A stretch of 64,000 nt of DNA from Hylemonella gracilis str. Niagara R (lineage in GTDB: Bacteria; Pseudomonadota; Gammaproteobacteria; Burkholderiales; Burkholderiaceae_C): positions 2,554,277-2,618,276 of the forward strand of contig NZ_JEMG01000001.1 in NCBI RefSeq assembly GCF_000600295.1, written 5' to 3'. The stretch's first letter is position 1. Every line of letters starts with the position of its first letter. A program made the translations under genes and the position numbers. This document shows positions 1 through 6,709 of this stretch, piece after piece. The notes below the pieces were generated by a model. That model was given only the letters and a program-made list of their open reading frames with translations, was not told where the DNA came from and did no database searches.

Positions 1-21
1 AAAGCCAAGAAGGGGGCGCTC

Positions 22-291
22 ATGGAAAAGGAACAGATCGAAGCCATCACAGGCTGGACGGCTGGAATACAGGCCTGCATCACTCATCTCGCCCATGTGG
101 TCGCGCACAAAAGCGGCGCAACCATCGAAGAAATGGCAGCCTCCTTCGAGGCGACAGCTGCAACCTTGGAACCGCAAGCAAGGAATGCTGTGGTGATAAA
201 GGCCGTGCTGCATCAGACTGCAGCGGGCATTCGCGGCAACGGGGCAGGCCCGGAGTGGACGGCTCTGATGGAACGGCTGCGCCAGAAATAA
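22..291 (+). CDS. Small hypothetical protein of the integrated element
   Basis: This 89-residue protein is not a family I recognise. It is mildly acidic, alanine-rich and probably helical, with no transmembrane segment or clear DNA-binding motif. The ATG at 22 is preceded by a strong purine SD (AAGAAGGGGG at 7-16), which decides the start although the frame is open back to base 1. It is the last rightward gene before the leftward regulator at 647. It ends with a basic tail (LRQK). Its job is unknown; the position beside the repressor region suggests a small regulatory or accessory phage protein, which is inference only. Confidence 0.6.
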   Translation: MEKEQIEAITGWTAGIQACITHLAHVVAHKSGATIEEMAASFEATAATLEPQARNAVVIKAVLHQTAAGIRGNGAGPEWTALMERLRQK

Positions 292-359
292 GCCTCGCCA
301 GCTCAGCCTGGGTATGGTTGAACCAGGCTGCCTCCAGGAATGTCGGGCGCAGCTTTGAG

Positions 360-647
360 TCACGCATGGCCGCCCTCCCCTTCCGCAGCCTCAGCAGGGA
401 CAGGCGGCGCCCCCTCCTGGTCAAGCAGCTCAGGCCAGAAGATGTGGAACTTGTCCGGCCATCGGCGCTTGCGACTGAACTGCCCGCCGCTCTTGAGCTC
501 GATCTGGGCTGCCAAGGCGATCAGACGAGGCTCGGGGATGCCCTCGGTGATCCAGGCATGCACACTAGGCGGCTTGATGTCGAGCAGCCGTGCCACCGCC
601 GTGGGGCCATCCAGCAACTCGATGATTTGGGCATGGGTCAGTTCCAT
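360..647 (-). CDS. Cro/YdaS-like phage regulator (putative DNA-binding protein)
   Basis: A 95-residue protein whose residues 4-45 form a helix-turn-helix of the Cro/YdaS type, with the PTAVARLL and VHAWITEG segments typical of these small prophage regulators. It is transcribed away from the CI-like gene at 722, the usual layout of a phage immunity switch. The ATG at 647 is preferred over a TTG at 683 because the upstream in-frame codons lie inside the operator repeats. On the minus strand TTGCTT-N17-TAATAA (-10 at 655-660) would start RNA almost at this ATG, implying a leaderless message. YdaS-like proteins can be toxic or antitoxic depending on the phage; a Cro-like repressor role is the safest reading. 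Confidence 0.75.
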   Translation of the reverse strand: MELTHAQIIELLDGPTAVARLLDIKPPSVHAWITEGIPEPRLIALAAQIELKSGGQFSRKRRWPDKFHIFWPELLDQEGAPPVPAEAAEGEGGHA

Positions 648-654
648 GCCCAGA

Positions 655-719
655 TTATTAGCTGAAGCTAACAATAAAAGCAAGCCACAGCTAACAATAC
701 TTTAGTTAGCCTCGCCTAA
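655..719. promoter_or_regulatory. Tripartite operator between divergent phage regulators
   Basis: Three 14-bp sites of the form TTAG-N6-CTAA lie at 658-671 (a near-perfect palindrome, TTAGCT GA AGCTAA), 681-694 (right half intact, left half degenerate) and 706-719. Their starts are 23 and 25 bp apart, like the spacing of lambda OR1-OR3. The region separates the Cro/YdaS-like gene from the CI-like gene. A leftward promoter (TTGCTT-N17-TAATAA) overlaps the first site. Related sites recur at 3031-3068. Site identity is seen; binding by either regulator is inferred. Confidence 0.7.
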
Positions 720-721
720 TA

Positions 722-1138
722 ATGACATCCACACTTGCTGAACGAGTTAAAGAGCGGATGAACGCTCTTGGCTTGAACAACGCGGAATTGGCAAGAGCCT
801 GCAAAGTGAAGCCGCCCACTTCCTACAACTGGGCAAACGGCAAAACGAAGAGCATCAAGGGCGAACAACTGCTTCGCGCAGCCCACGTGCTGCAAGTCTT
901 GCCCCAATGGCTCGCAACAGGGCGGCCACCGATGTTTCCGAGCGACTTGCAGGCACAGGAAGCCGCCGCACCCTATAAATTAGAGCCCAAGGAAGATCCG
1001 CTCCGAACTGAACTACTTGCCGTGTTCAGCCAACTGGACGAGAAGGGCAAGAAAGATGCCTTGGGATATCTCCGCGTCTTTGTCGCAGGCTACCGCCCAC
1101 ATTCAGACGGCGAAGCTTCTGCAGTGGCCGGGAAATAA
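722..1138 (+). CDS. CI-like XRE-family repressor without a peptidase domain
   Basis: A 138-residue protein with an N-terminal XRE helix-turn-helix (about residues 5-60; NNAELARACKV and the recognition segment around SYNWANGKT). The C-terminal half is short and helical and lacks the Ser/Lys LexA-type S24 peptidase domain of classical CI repressors, so self-cleavage through RecA is not expected. Divergent from the Cro/YdaS-like gene with the operator sites between them, it is the best candidate for the immunity repressor. There is no SD and the ATG abuts the third operator, so translation may be leaderless. Induction probably depends on an antirepressor or another signal, which is inference. 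Confidence 0.75.
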   Translation: MTSTLAERVKERMNALGLNNAELARACKVKPPTSYNWANGKTKSIKGEQLLRAAHVLQVLPQWLATGRPPMFPSDLQAQEAAAPYKLEPKEDPLRTELLAVFSQLDEKGKKDALGYLRVFVAGYRPHSDGEASAVAGK

Positions 1139-1233
1139 ACGGGAGCAGCGGGGGCCAAACAAAATCAACCCCGCTCAACAGACGTTGGGATTCGATTGAC
1201 GCTAACAGGCGGGGGCAACCCACGCCTGTCGCG

Positions 1234-2334
1234 TCAACCCTTTGCCGTGCCCGTCTCTTGCCCCGACAGATAGGTGACCAGTGTCGCCTTCAAGCGGTCA
1301 ACAAAGTTGTAGATGTCATCGACTTTCTCGAGCGGTTCCAGCACCTCTTCCCGCTTCTCGTCGAAAAGACCTATTCTGAGATTCTTCAGATTATTGAACC
1401 GGAGACGGCAAAGGGGCCTGCGGTTGTTGTCGTCGAGCAAGACCGCGCAGTAGCTCTGGGCGTCCCGGATGGTAATGCGGCCCGGGCTCACCATGTCCCG
1501 AAGGATCGCCCTGATGGTGTGGAACGCCTCAAGCTCCTCCAGCGAGGTGTGAACCTGATCCTCTGCCCGCGCATCGGCAGAGGATTCGGGCGGAACTGGT
1601 GCCACCAACGAGGCCGGCTCGGGCGTCATGGCGCCCTTGAGCCGGGCATTGATCCTTTCCCCGATCAACTGCTCGAATGCCCGCCTGGTGATGGGTGTGA
1701 ATTGCTCCCTGAGCGCCGGCGTGAAACGGCGGCTCCCGATCAGATCGGCTGCGACAAGGCGAACGAAGTCCTCGGGCGGGCTGACCATCCATTCCGCAAG
1801 TCGGTTCTGGATAGAGCGGGTGTACTTCAACTCGTTCGCGGTGGTGAGGATCGTGTCCAGGTCGAATACGGCCTTGGCGAACTTCTTCAGTTCATCCACG
1901 TCCCTGTCCTTGAAGTCGAGGATATTGAATTCGAAGAACGGCTTCTCGTCCATCTTGTTCGGCTGTTCCAAGTCGCTGAAGAACTTGTAAACCAACCCAT
2001 TGGTCAGGACACCGAAGCGCGCGGTTGTCACATGGAAGTAGCGAAACAGTTGCCCCGCGTGACTGATGTTCAGTTCGGCCCCCGCCTTCTTGCACTCGAA
2101 AAGGATGATGGGGTTGCCATCCTTCAAGATGGCGTAGTCAACCTTCTCCCCCTTCTTCAAGCCAACATCCGCGACCAACTCCGGCGTGACCTCCAAGGGG
2201 TCGAAGACGTTGTACCCGAGAATCTGGATGAAGGGCATGATCATCGAGTTCTTCGTCGCCTCCTCGGTCTGGATCATGTCCTTGGTTGCCGTGATGCGCG
2301 AAGCCAAGACGCGAAGCTGATCAATGAAATCCAC
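1234..2334 (-). CDS. Stand-alone HsdR N-terminal (PD-(D/E)XK) nuclease-like protein
   Basis: The 366-residue protein starts with a domain like the N-terminal nuclease part of type I restriction subunit HsdR (HSDR_N-type; resembles the family once listed as COG4748). The PD-(D/E)XK catalytic signature is visible as Asp66 (VDYAIL) followed by Glu80-x-Lys82 (ECKK), with the downstream TNG-type strand at residues 111-113. There is no helicase, methylase or specificity gene beside it, so it is not a type I system. The C-terminal 150 residues are of unknown function. The start is GTG 2334, supported by SD GGGAGA. It lies between the immunity region and the toxin-antitoxin pair, a usual place for prophage cargo; a defence or superinfection role is inferred. 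Confidence 0.75.
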   Translation of the reverse strand: MDFIDQLRVLASRITATKDMIQTEEATKNSMIMPFIQILGYNVFDPLEVTPELVADVGLKKGEKVDYAILKDGNPIILFECKKAGAELNISHAGQLFRYFHVTTARFGVLTNGLVYKFFSDLEQPNKMDEKPFFEFNILDFKDRDVDELKKFAKAVFDLDTILTTANELKYTRSIQNRLAEWMVSPPEDFVRLVAADLIGSRRFTPALREQFTPITRRAFEQLIGERINARLKGAMTPEPASLVAPVPPESSADARAEDQVHTSLEELEAFHTIRAILRDMVSPGRITIRDAQSYCAVLLDDNNRRPLCRLRFNNLKNLRIGLFDEKREEVLEPLEKVDDIYNFVDRLKATLVTYLSGQETGTAKG

Positions 2335-2355
2335 CGTGTTCTCCCTGCAAAGTTG

Positions 2356-2383
2356 TTGATAGGTTCAATATAAGTGTAATCAA
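2356..2383 (-). promoter_or_regulatory. Putative promoter of the HsdR-N-like gene
   Basis: On the minus strand TTGATT (2378-2383) and TATCAA (2356-2361) are separated by 16 bp, about 20 bp upstream of the GTG start. The flanks are AT-rich compared with the surroundings. This is a pattern match to a sigma-70 promoter. Confidence 0.45.
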
Positions 2384-2424
2384 CTCCGCATCGCAGCCAC
2401 ACTACCTCCCCTTGGCCGACGCCA

Positions 2425-2715
2425 TCACAGCCGCCCCTGCCCCACCGCTTCCTTGAGCAAAGCATTTACCCGGGTCTGCCACCCCTTGCCGCTGGCGCGC
2501 AAGTGCTCCAACACGTCCGGGTCCACGCGCATGTTCAGCCGGGGACGCTCTACCTCGGCTCGCGGACGACCCACGGGGCGCAGTTGCCTGAACTCGGCAG
2601 CGTTCACTTCATACGTGTCTGGATCTGCTGCGATGCCCGCTGCAATGGCAGCATCTTCTTTGGGCGTGGGCAGCTCCAGCACCAGGCCGGAACGGGTCTT
2701 AATGGTCTTGGGCAT
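2425..2715 (-). CDS. brnA: BrnA-type antitoxin (ribbon-helix-helix)
   Basis: A 96-residue protein that follows and overlaps the BrnT-like gene by 17 bases. The C-terminal region (LNMRVDPDVLEHLRASG, then WQTRVNALLKEAV) is the ribbon-helix-helix DNA-binding fold of BrnA antitoxins; the N-terminal half, including the PVGRPR segment, is the usual toxin-contact part. In the family, BrnA neutralises BrnT and represses their shared promoter. The length is typical. The pair is the only leftward module between the HsdR-like gene and the early-operon promoter, and probably stabilises the element. Confidence 0.85.
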   Translation of the reverse strand: MPKTIKTRSGLVLELPTPKEDAAIAAGIAADPDTYEVNAAEFRQLRPVGRPRAEVERPRLNMRVDPDVLEHLRASGKGWQTRVNALLKEAVGQGRL

Positions 2716-2968
2716 AGCTTTTTACCTCGCGTGAATTGGCCTTGCGCAGGCTGATGATGCGGCGCACCTCGCCGCGGTCCACGTACACCACGCAATACAG
2801 GCGCGCACCCCGCACCGCGTAGCCGATTTGCCGTGTCTCGCCATAGTCTCGGCGCGTGTCCGGCTTGGCGACCAGGGTCTCCCAATCCAGTTCCCCCGCT
2901 TCGGCCAAGGTCAAACCGTGCCGAGCTTGATTGATTGCGTCCTTGGCGGGATCGAACTCGATTTGCAT
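2699..2968 (-). CDS. brnT: BrnT-type ribonuclease toxin
   Basis: This 89-residue protein matches the BrnT toxin family, RelE-like-fold ribonucleases that cleave mRNA and stop growth. The family pattern is clear: FDPAKDAINQARHGLTL near the N-terminus, a central aromatic/charged stretch, and the C-terminal block RIISLRKANSREVKSY carrying the conserved Arg, Ser, Arg and Tyr. As is usual for this type II system the toxin gene comes first. No obvious SD precedes the ATG at 2968, and its upstream DNA is very AT-rich and adjoins the phage operator at 3031, so toxin-antitoxin control and prophage control may touch. Confidence 0.87.
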   Translation of the reverse strand: MQIEFDPAKDAINQARHGLTLAEAGELDWETLVAKPDTRRDYGETRQIGYAVRGARLYCVVYVDRGEVRRIISLRKANSREVKSYAQDH

Positions 2969-3030
2969 GTGAATTATTGTGCAGCCTTAAATTATTTTCG
3001 TCAATACAAAATTAGCGGCGAATAATCTCA

Positions 3031-3071
3031 TTAGTTACGGCTATTGACTGAAGATTAGTTTCAGCTAACAA
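3031..3071 (+). promoter_or_regulatory. Early-operon promoter with two phage operator sites
   Basis: TTGACT (3044-3049) and TAACAA (3066-3071) are separated by 16 bp and face the rightward operon that begins at 3111. Two operator-like 14-mers overlap it: 3031-3044 (TTAG-N6-CTAT) and 3055-3068 (TTAGTTTCAGCTAA), 24 bp apart. The second covers most of the spacer and the start of the -10 and differs at only three positions from the best site near the repressor gene. This resembles a bipartite PL/OL-type arrangement. Confidence 0.6.
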
Positions 3072-3110
3072 TTCATTCCGCCAGCCATCCACAGGCTGAA
3101 AGGAGCGGAA

Positions 3111-3182
3111 ATGGAAATCAGCGAACTGCCCGGCAAGGCCGACTGGCCGGGACTCTTCCAGCACTTCAAGGTGTCGGCATGA
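3111..3182 (+). CDS. 23-residue leader ORF of the early operon
   Basis: A 23-codon ORF beginning MEISELPGKADWPG and ending HFKVSA. It has one of the best SD sequences in the region (AAAGGAGCGGAA immediately upstream) and its stop overlaps the next ATG as ATGA, so the next gene is probably translationally coupled to it. It is the first ORF after the operator-controlled promoter. It could be a real small phage protein or a coupling device; no family is recognised. Confidence 0.5.
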   Translation: MEISELPGKADWPGLFQHFKVSA

Positions 3183-3514
3183 GCGCGCCCGCTCACGTCC
3201 GATACCCCCTGCACGCCAGCACGGTGGGGGTGCAATTCGGGGTAGACATCAAAGACGCCAACGGCATGTTGGTCGGCTGCGTTCTTGGCCTGACGGACGT
3301 CATGCTGCCCACGGCGCGGGCCATGGCCGCAGGCCCCGCTCTGCTCAAGCTGGCAGAGCGCGTGGCACGATTGAACCGCGATGCCGACGAGATCGGCGCC
3401 GGCATGCTGGCAGGCCTGGTCGACGACGCGCGTGAACTCGTAGCCCAGGCCAGCAGCGCCCCGGCGGCGGCTGACCTCAGCCAGGTCATCACGGCCGCAC
3501 GGAGCATGGCATGA
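3179..3514 (+). CDS. Hypothetical early phage protein
   Basis: A 111-residue protein with an N-terminal beta-rich part (residues 5-45, VGVQFGVDIKDANGMLVG) and a helical, alanine-rich C-terminal half. No catalytic motif, transmembrane segment or known family is evident. It overlaps the 23-codon ORF by 4 bases and its own stop region overlaps the next start, so it is firmly part of the early operon. GC and codon use resemble the neighbouring phage genes. Confidence 0.6.
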   Translation: MSAPAHVRYPLHASTVGVQFGVDIKDANGMLVGCVLGLTDVMLPTARAMAAGPALLKLAERVARLNRDADEIGAGMLAGLVDDARELVAQASSAPAAADLSQVITAARSMA

Positions 3515-3651
3515 GCGCGCTTCCCAACGACGCCCTTCTCTTTGCTGTCAGTTTGCCCGCGCAAGACAAGGCAGGCAACGCGGGTAGCGGTTCCAAAGTT
3601 GGCTTTTCAGAAGCCCGCCGTTCGCCGCACATGGAAGGTGGTGAAGCGTGA
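3511..3651 (+). CDS. 46-residue hypothetical protein of the early operon
   Basis: The ATG at 3511 lies in an ATGA overlap with the stop of the preceding gene, and the stop at 3649-3651 lies in a GTGA overlap with the next start, so it exactly bridges two genes that would otherwise be 130 bases apart. The product begins MSALPNDALLFAVSLPAQD and ends in a charged tail. The overlap at both ends is the main evidence that it is translated. No family is recognised. Confidence 0.5.
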   Translation: MSALPNDALLFAVSLPAQDKAGNAGSGSKVGFSEARRSPHMEGGEA

Positions 3652-3953
3652 GTGCCGCCTACACCGTCCGCATGCAGTGCGGTGGTATTACCCGCGCCCA
3701 GGACGTGATTGCCGACAGTCGCATGGATGCCGTGATCCTCGGCCTCGACATCCTGATTCAGCTCCACATCGAAGACGCGATGACCGATGGTCCCATCGTG
3801 GTGACCGCCGTACCCAAGCACATGCGGACCAGGCTCGGTTGCGACAGTGCAGGCGTCTGCACTGTGAACGCAGCATGCCCGCGGCACCACACCTGCCTGG
3901 AGGAAGCCGTGTTCAGCCGCACGACACGCGCGCGCGAAGGGGTGTTGCAGTGA
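3648..3953 (+). CDS. Hypothetical early phage protein, cysteine-containing
   Basis: A 101-residue protein starting at GTG 3648, coupled to the gene before it. Residues 1-65 look like a compact alpha/beta fold (TVRMQCGGITRAQDVIADS, then a hydrophobic helix ILGLDILIQLHIEDA). The C-terminal third holds four cysteines (CDSAGVC, ACPRHHTC) and two histidines that could bind a metal. The function is unknown. The 3' end overlaps the next GTG. Confidence 0.6.
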   Translation: MSAAYTVRMQCGGITRAQDVIADSRMDAVILGLDILIQLHIEDAMTDGPIVVTAVPKHMRTRLGCDSAGVCTVNAACPRHHTCLEEAVFSRTTRAREGVLQ

Positions 3954-4060
3954 CGCGCCGCCGCAATCGCTGGCTGGATGTGCTGGAAGAAGCCGTCTTT
4001 CTGGCTTTCATCTTCGGCGTGATGCTGCTTTCTTTCTACCTGGACGCGGCTGCAGCATGA
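3950..4060 (+). CDS. 36-residue single-pass membrane protein
   Basis: The GTG at 3950 overlaps the preceding stop (GTGA) and the TGA at 4058-4060 overlaps the next ATG (ATGA). The product has a basic N-terminus (TRRRNRW), an amphipathic linker and one hydrophobic stretch (AVFLAFIFGVMLLSFYL, about residues 15-31), so it should sit in the inner membrane with its N-terminus in the cytoplasm. Small membrane proteins in phage early operons can act in exclusion or host takeover, but nothing here shows which. Confidence 0.55.
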   Translation: MTRRRNRWLDVLEEAVFLAFIFGVMLLSFYLDAAAA

Positions 4061-4365
4061 CGTCCGACCCCATCACCCTGGAGTACAGCGGCACCCTGCT
4101 GCATGCCGCGGAGGCACGCACAAAACAGCTCGACGCGGAGGGCCACATCGCGCCCGTGCTGTGCATGGAGGTCGAACTGGACAACGGCATGCACACACAC
4201 ATGCATGTGGAGCAGTTCTTTCCACTCGGCCAGGAAGAGCAATGCCGCGCGGCCGCGCGCCGGCACAAGAAGGGCGAGCGCGTGACCGTGCAGGCACCAC
4301 TCGTCAGCACCCGACTGGTCGTGACGGCCAGCCACATCCAACCCATCAAGGAGGAACATTCGTGA
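4057..4365 (+). CDS. Hypothetical early phage protein, possible OB-like fold
   Basis: A 102-residue protein with alternating beta-like segments (ITLEYSGTLLHAA, PVLCMEVELDN, ERVTVQAPLVSTRLVVTASHI). The pattern, ending in a conserved-looking ASHI-type strand, is reminiscent of small OB-fold single-strand-binding proteins, but this is only an impression and no diagnostic residue is visible. A histidine-rich turn (MHTHMHVEQF) lies near residue 47. It sits directly before the kinase-like gene with a 4-base overlap and contains that gene's SD (AAGGAGG). Confidence 0.55.
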   Translation: MTSDPITLEYSGTLLHAAEARTKQLDAEGHIAPVLCMEVELDNGMHTHMHVEQFFPLGQEEQCRAAARRHKKGERVTVQAPLVSTRLVVTASHIQPIKEEHS

Positions 4366-5027
4366 GTTCACCCCTCATCATCGCTCTGACCGGCGCCCCT
4401 GGCGCAGGCAAAGACAGCGCGGCAACCGTGCTGGTCAACCGCATGGCGTTCATGACCATCGCTTTCGCCGACGCGCTACGGCGCGAGATCTGCGCGACCT
4501 GGCGCATCGATGAACGCATGCTGACCAACCGCGCCACCAAAGAGCTGGCCGTGCCTGCACTGGCCATCGGCAACTGTGGCGACCCTGCCTTCACGCGCTG
4601 GGCCTATGACGGCGCCATGAGCCTGCATACGCCTCGCAGCGCGCGCTGGGTCATGCAGCACTGGGGTGACTTTCAGCGCCGCTACAAACCCAGTTACTAC
4701 GCCGACATCGTGACGCATTGGATGGAGCGTTACGCCGCTCAGGGCTTCACGCGCTTCGCGGTGACGGATCTGCGCTACCCCATCGAGTTGGAGGCGCTGC
4801 GCCGCGTGTCGCCTAGCGACCGTCTGCACGTGGTGCGGATTCACCGTCAACAGACCGCGCGCCTGCCGGATGAGACCGCCGGCCACAACAGCGAGCGTGC
4901 CGCTACGGCGCTGCCCGCCAACTTCCACGTCAGCAATGACGACACGCTTGCCAGCCTGGCCGCCGACATGCTGGCGCTGCCGCCGCTGCAAGGACTGCAA
5001 CCCCTTGGTACAGGAGAAACAGCATGA
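4362..5027 (+). CDS. Deoxynucleoside monophosphate kinase-like protein
   Basis: A 221-residue protein of the T4 gene 1 type dNMP kinase group within the P-loop kinases. Residues 11-19 form the Walker A motif (GAPGAGKDS), and the C-terminal half has the typical VTDLRYPIELEAL and RIHRQ segments. Such enzymes phosphorylate dNMPs to feed phage DNA synthesis. The start is GTG 4362, chosen because it overlaps the preceding TGA and follows SD AAGGAGG; in-frame sequence further upstream belongs to another reading frame's gene. The stop overlaps the ParB-like start (ATGA). The exact substrate cannot be told. Confidence 0.75.
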   Translation: MSSPLIIALTGAPGAGKDSAATVLVNRMAFMTIAFADALRREICATWRIDERMLTNRATKELAVPALAIGNCGDPAFTRWAYDGAMSLHTPRSARWVMQHWGDFQRRYKPSYYADIVTHWMERYAAQGFTRFAVTDLRYPIELEALRRVSPSDRLHVVRIHRQQTARLPDETAGHNSERAATALPANFHVSNDDTLASLAADMLALPPLQGLQPLGTGETA

Positions 5028-6709
5028 GCGCCACCAGCATTCAACTGATCGCCCCGAGCAACCTGCGCGAAAGCGCGTTCAACTATCGCCGCCGGTTCAG
5101 CGAGGCCGGCCTGGCCGAGCTGACGGCTGACATCCGCGAAGTCGGCATCCAGCAGCCCCTGCTGGTGCGGCCCCTGCATTTGTCCGTGGACGGCGTCCTG
5201 GCCTTCAACCGCGACCTCCCGGACCGGGCCGGACAGTTCGATGGCGTCTACGAAATCATCTTCGGCGCCCGGCGCTTCCGCGCCGCCCAACGCGCGGACC
5301 TGATCGACGTGCCCTGCATGGTGCGCGAGATCGGGGATGCCGAAGCCAAGCGCCTGCAGATCAGCGAGAACCTGCAGCGCGAGGACGTGCATCCGATCGA
5401 GGAGGCCGAGGGCTTCCACGCCCTGATGAACGACCCTGAGCAGCCCATCGACGCGGACACGCTGGCTGCGCAGATCGGCAAGAGCCGTAGCCACGTCTAC
5501 GGCCGCCTCAAGCTCCTGCAGGCCGTTCAGGTCGTGCGCGATGCGTGCCTGGCTGGCGAGATCGGCAGCGAGGTTGCGCTGCTGATCGCCCGGCTGCGCC
5601 TGCCCAAATGGCAGGAACAGGCACTGGCAGCCATCAAGAGCCGCTACTACGACATGAAGGACGGGGGCAAGAAGAGCTTCCGGCAGATCCAGGAGCTGCT
5701 GCGTGAGAAATTCACGCTCGACCTTGAGGGGGCCATTTTCGACACGCAGGACGCTCTGCTGGTTGAAGAAGCCGGACCGTGCGGTTCATGCCCTAAGCTG
5801 CTGGCCAACGCGCCAGAGTACGCCGACCTGATCGACGACAACGGCGAAGAGGCGGAGCGCCTTCGAGGCTACCGGCGCAGCATCAACCCTCACACGTGCA
5901 CCGACCCCAGCTGCTTTGAAGCGAAGAAAAAGCAGCACCTCAATAACCGGGCCGCGGAGCTGGAGCAGCAGGGCAAGACGGTCATTGCCGGCAACAAGGC
6001 GCGCGCGGCGATTGACCAATATGGCAATGTCAAGGGCAGCTACATCGACCTCAAGGATGTGAAGGCTGAACTCAAGGTGGCAGGCAATGCCAAGAAAGCC
6101 AAGGAAGCCCTCAAGGACCTGCCCATCGTTGTCCTTCAAGACCCACGCACCGGCAAGACCGTCGAGGCCTTGGCCGTGGCAGACGCCCAGGCGGCGGGCA
6201 TCAAGACAGAGCCAGCAACCTCGAAGAATGGGGGCAGCTACGAGCAACGCCAGCGCCATGACGCTAAGGCTCGCAAGCAGCGGGAGCAGCGCGCGAAAAA
6301 AGAGAACTTCTTCCGCATCGAACTACTCAAGCAGGTGCGCGCCGCCGTCAAGGCGAGTCCGCGAAGCATCTTTGATCTGCAGATGATCGCCCGCGCCTCG
6401 CTGAACAGCGATTTCTACCACGAAGAAAGCGAATTGCTTGCCGACCTATGGGGCCTGGGCGATGCCGATGAATTCGAAGGCCGAATCTCCGACATGAGTG
6501 CCGATGACCTCACACTCCTGTGCATCGACTGCGCACTTGTGGCGAACATCGAGGTCAGCGAGTGGGAAGAAAACCTCGACCAAGGCGCTGAAAACCTGTT
6601 CACCGCGGCCAAGCACTACGGCATTGATGTCGAAGCGATGCGCGAGGAAGTGGGCAACACCAACGCGGCCGACGCAAGCACCGAGGCCGAAGAGGAAGCC
6701 GAAGCATGA
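5024..6709 (+). CDS. ParB/Spo0J-family protein with a four-cysteine segment
   Basis: The 561-residue protein has a ParB N-terminal domain (about residues 5-130) with the CTP-switch motifs GARRFRAA and ENLQREDVHPIEEA, then a helix-turn-helix part (SRSHVYGRLKLL). A cysteine pattern follows at about 255, 258, 291 and 296 (CGSC and CTDPSC), which could bind zinc and recalls ParB proteins of PRTRC-type elements. The rest is charged and helical. No ParA gene is in view. In phages ParB-like proteins can regulate transcription, act as nucleases or partition episomes; a DNA-binding role is secure, the precise one is not. Confidence 0.8.
   Translation: MSATSIQLIAPSNLRESAFNYRRRFSEAGLAELTADIREVGIQQPLLVRPLHLSVDGVLAFNRDLPDRAGQFDGVYEIIFGARRFRAAQRADLIDVPCMVREIGDAEAKRLQISENLQREDVHPIEEAEGFHALMNDPEQPIDADTLAAQIGKSRSHVYGRLKLLQAVQVVRDACLAGEIGSEVALLIARLRLPKWQEQALAAIKSRYYDMKDGGKKSFRQIQELLREKFTLDLEGAIFDTQDALLVEEAGPCGSCPKLLANAPEYADLIDDNGEEAERLRGYRRSINPHTCTDPSCFEAKKKQHLNNRAAELEQQGKTVIAGNKARAAIDQYGNVKGSYIDLKDVKAELKVAGNAKKAKEALKDLPIVVLQDPRTGKTVEALAVADAQAAGIKTEPATSKNGGSYEQRQRHDAKARKQREQRAKKENFFRIELLKQVRAAVKASPRSIFDLQMIARASLNSDFYHEESELLADLWGLGDADEFEGRISDMSADDLTLLCIDCALVANIEVSEWEENLDQGAENLFTAAKHYGIDVEAMREEVGNTNAADASTEAEEEAEA

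Noticed and set aside
1258..2373. 371-codon ORF on the + strand opposite the HsdR-N-like gene
   Set aside because: It is the antisense shadow of a protein with clear nuclease motifs; its own product has no family resemblance and is of low-complexity type.
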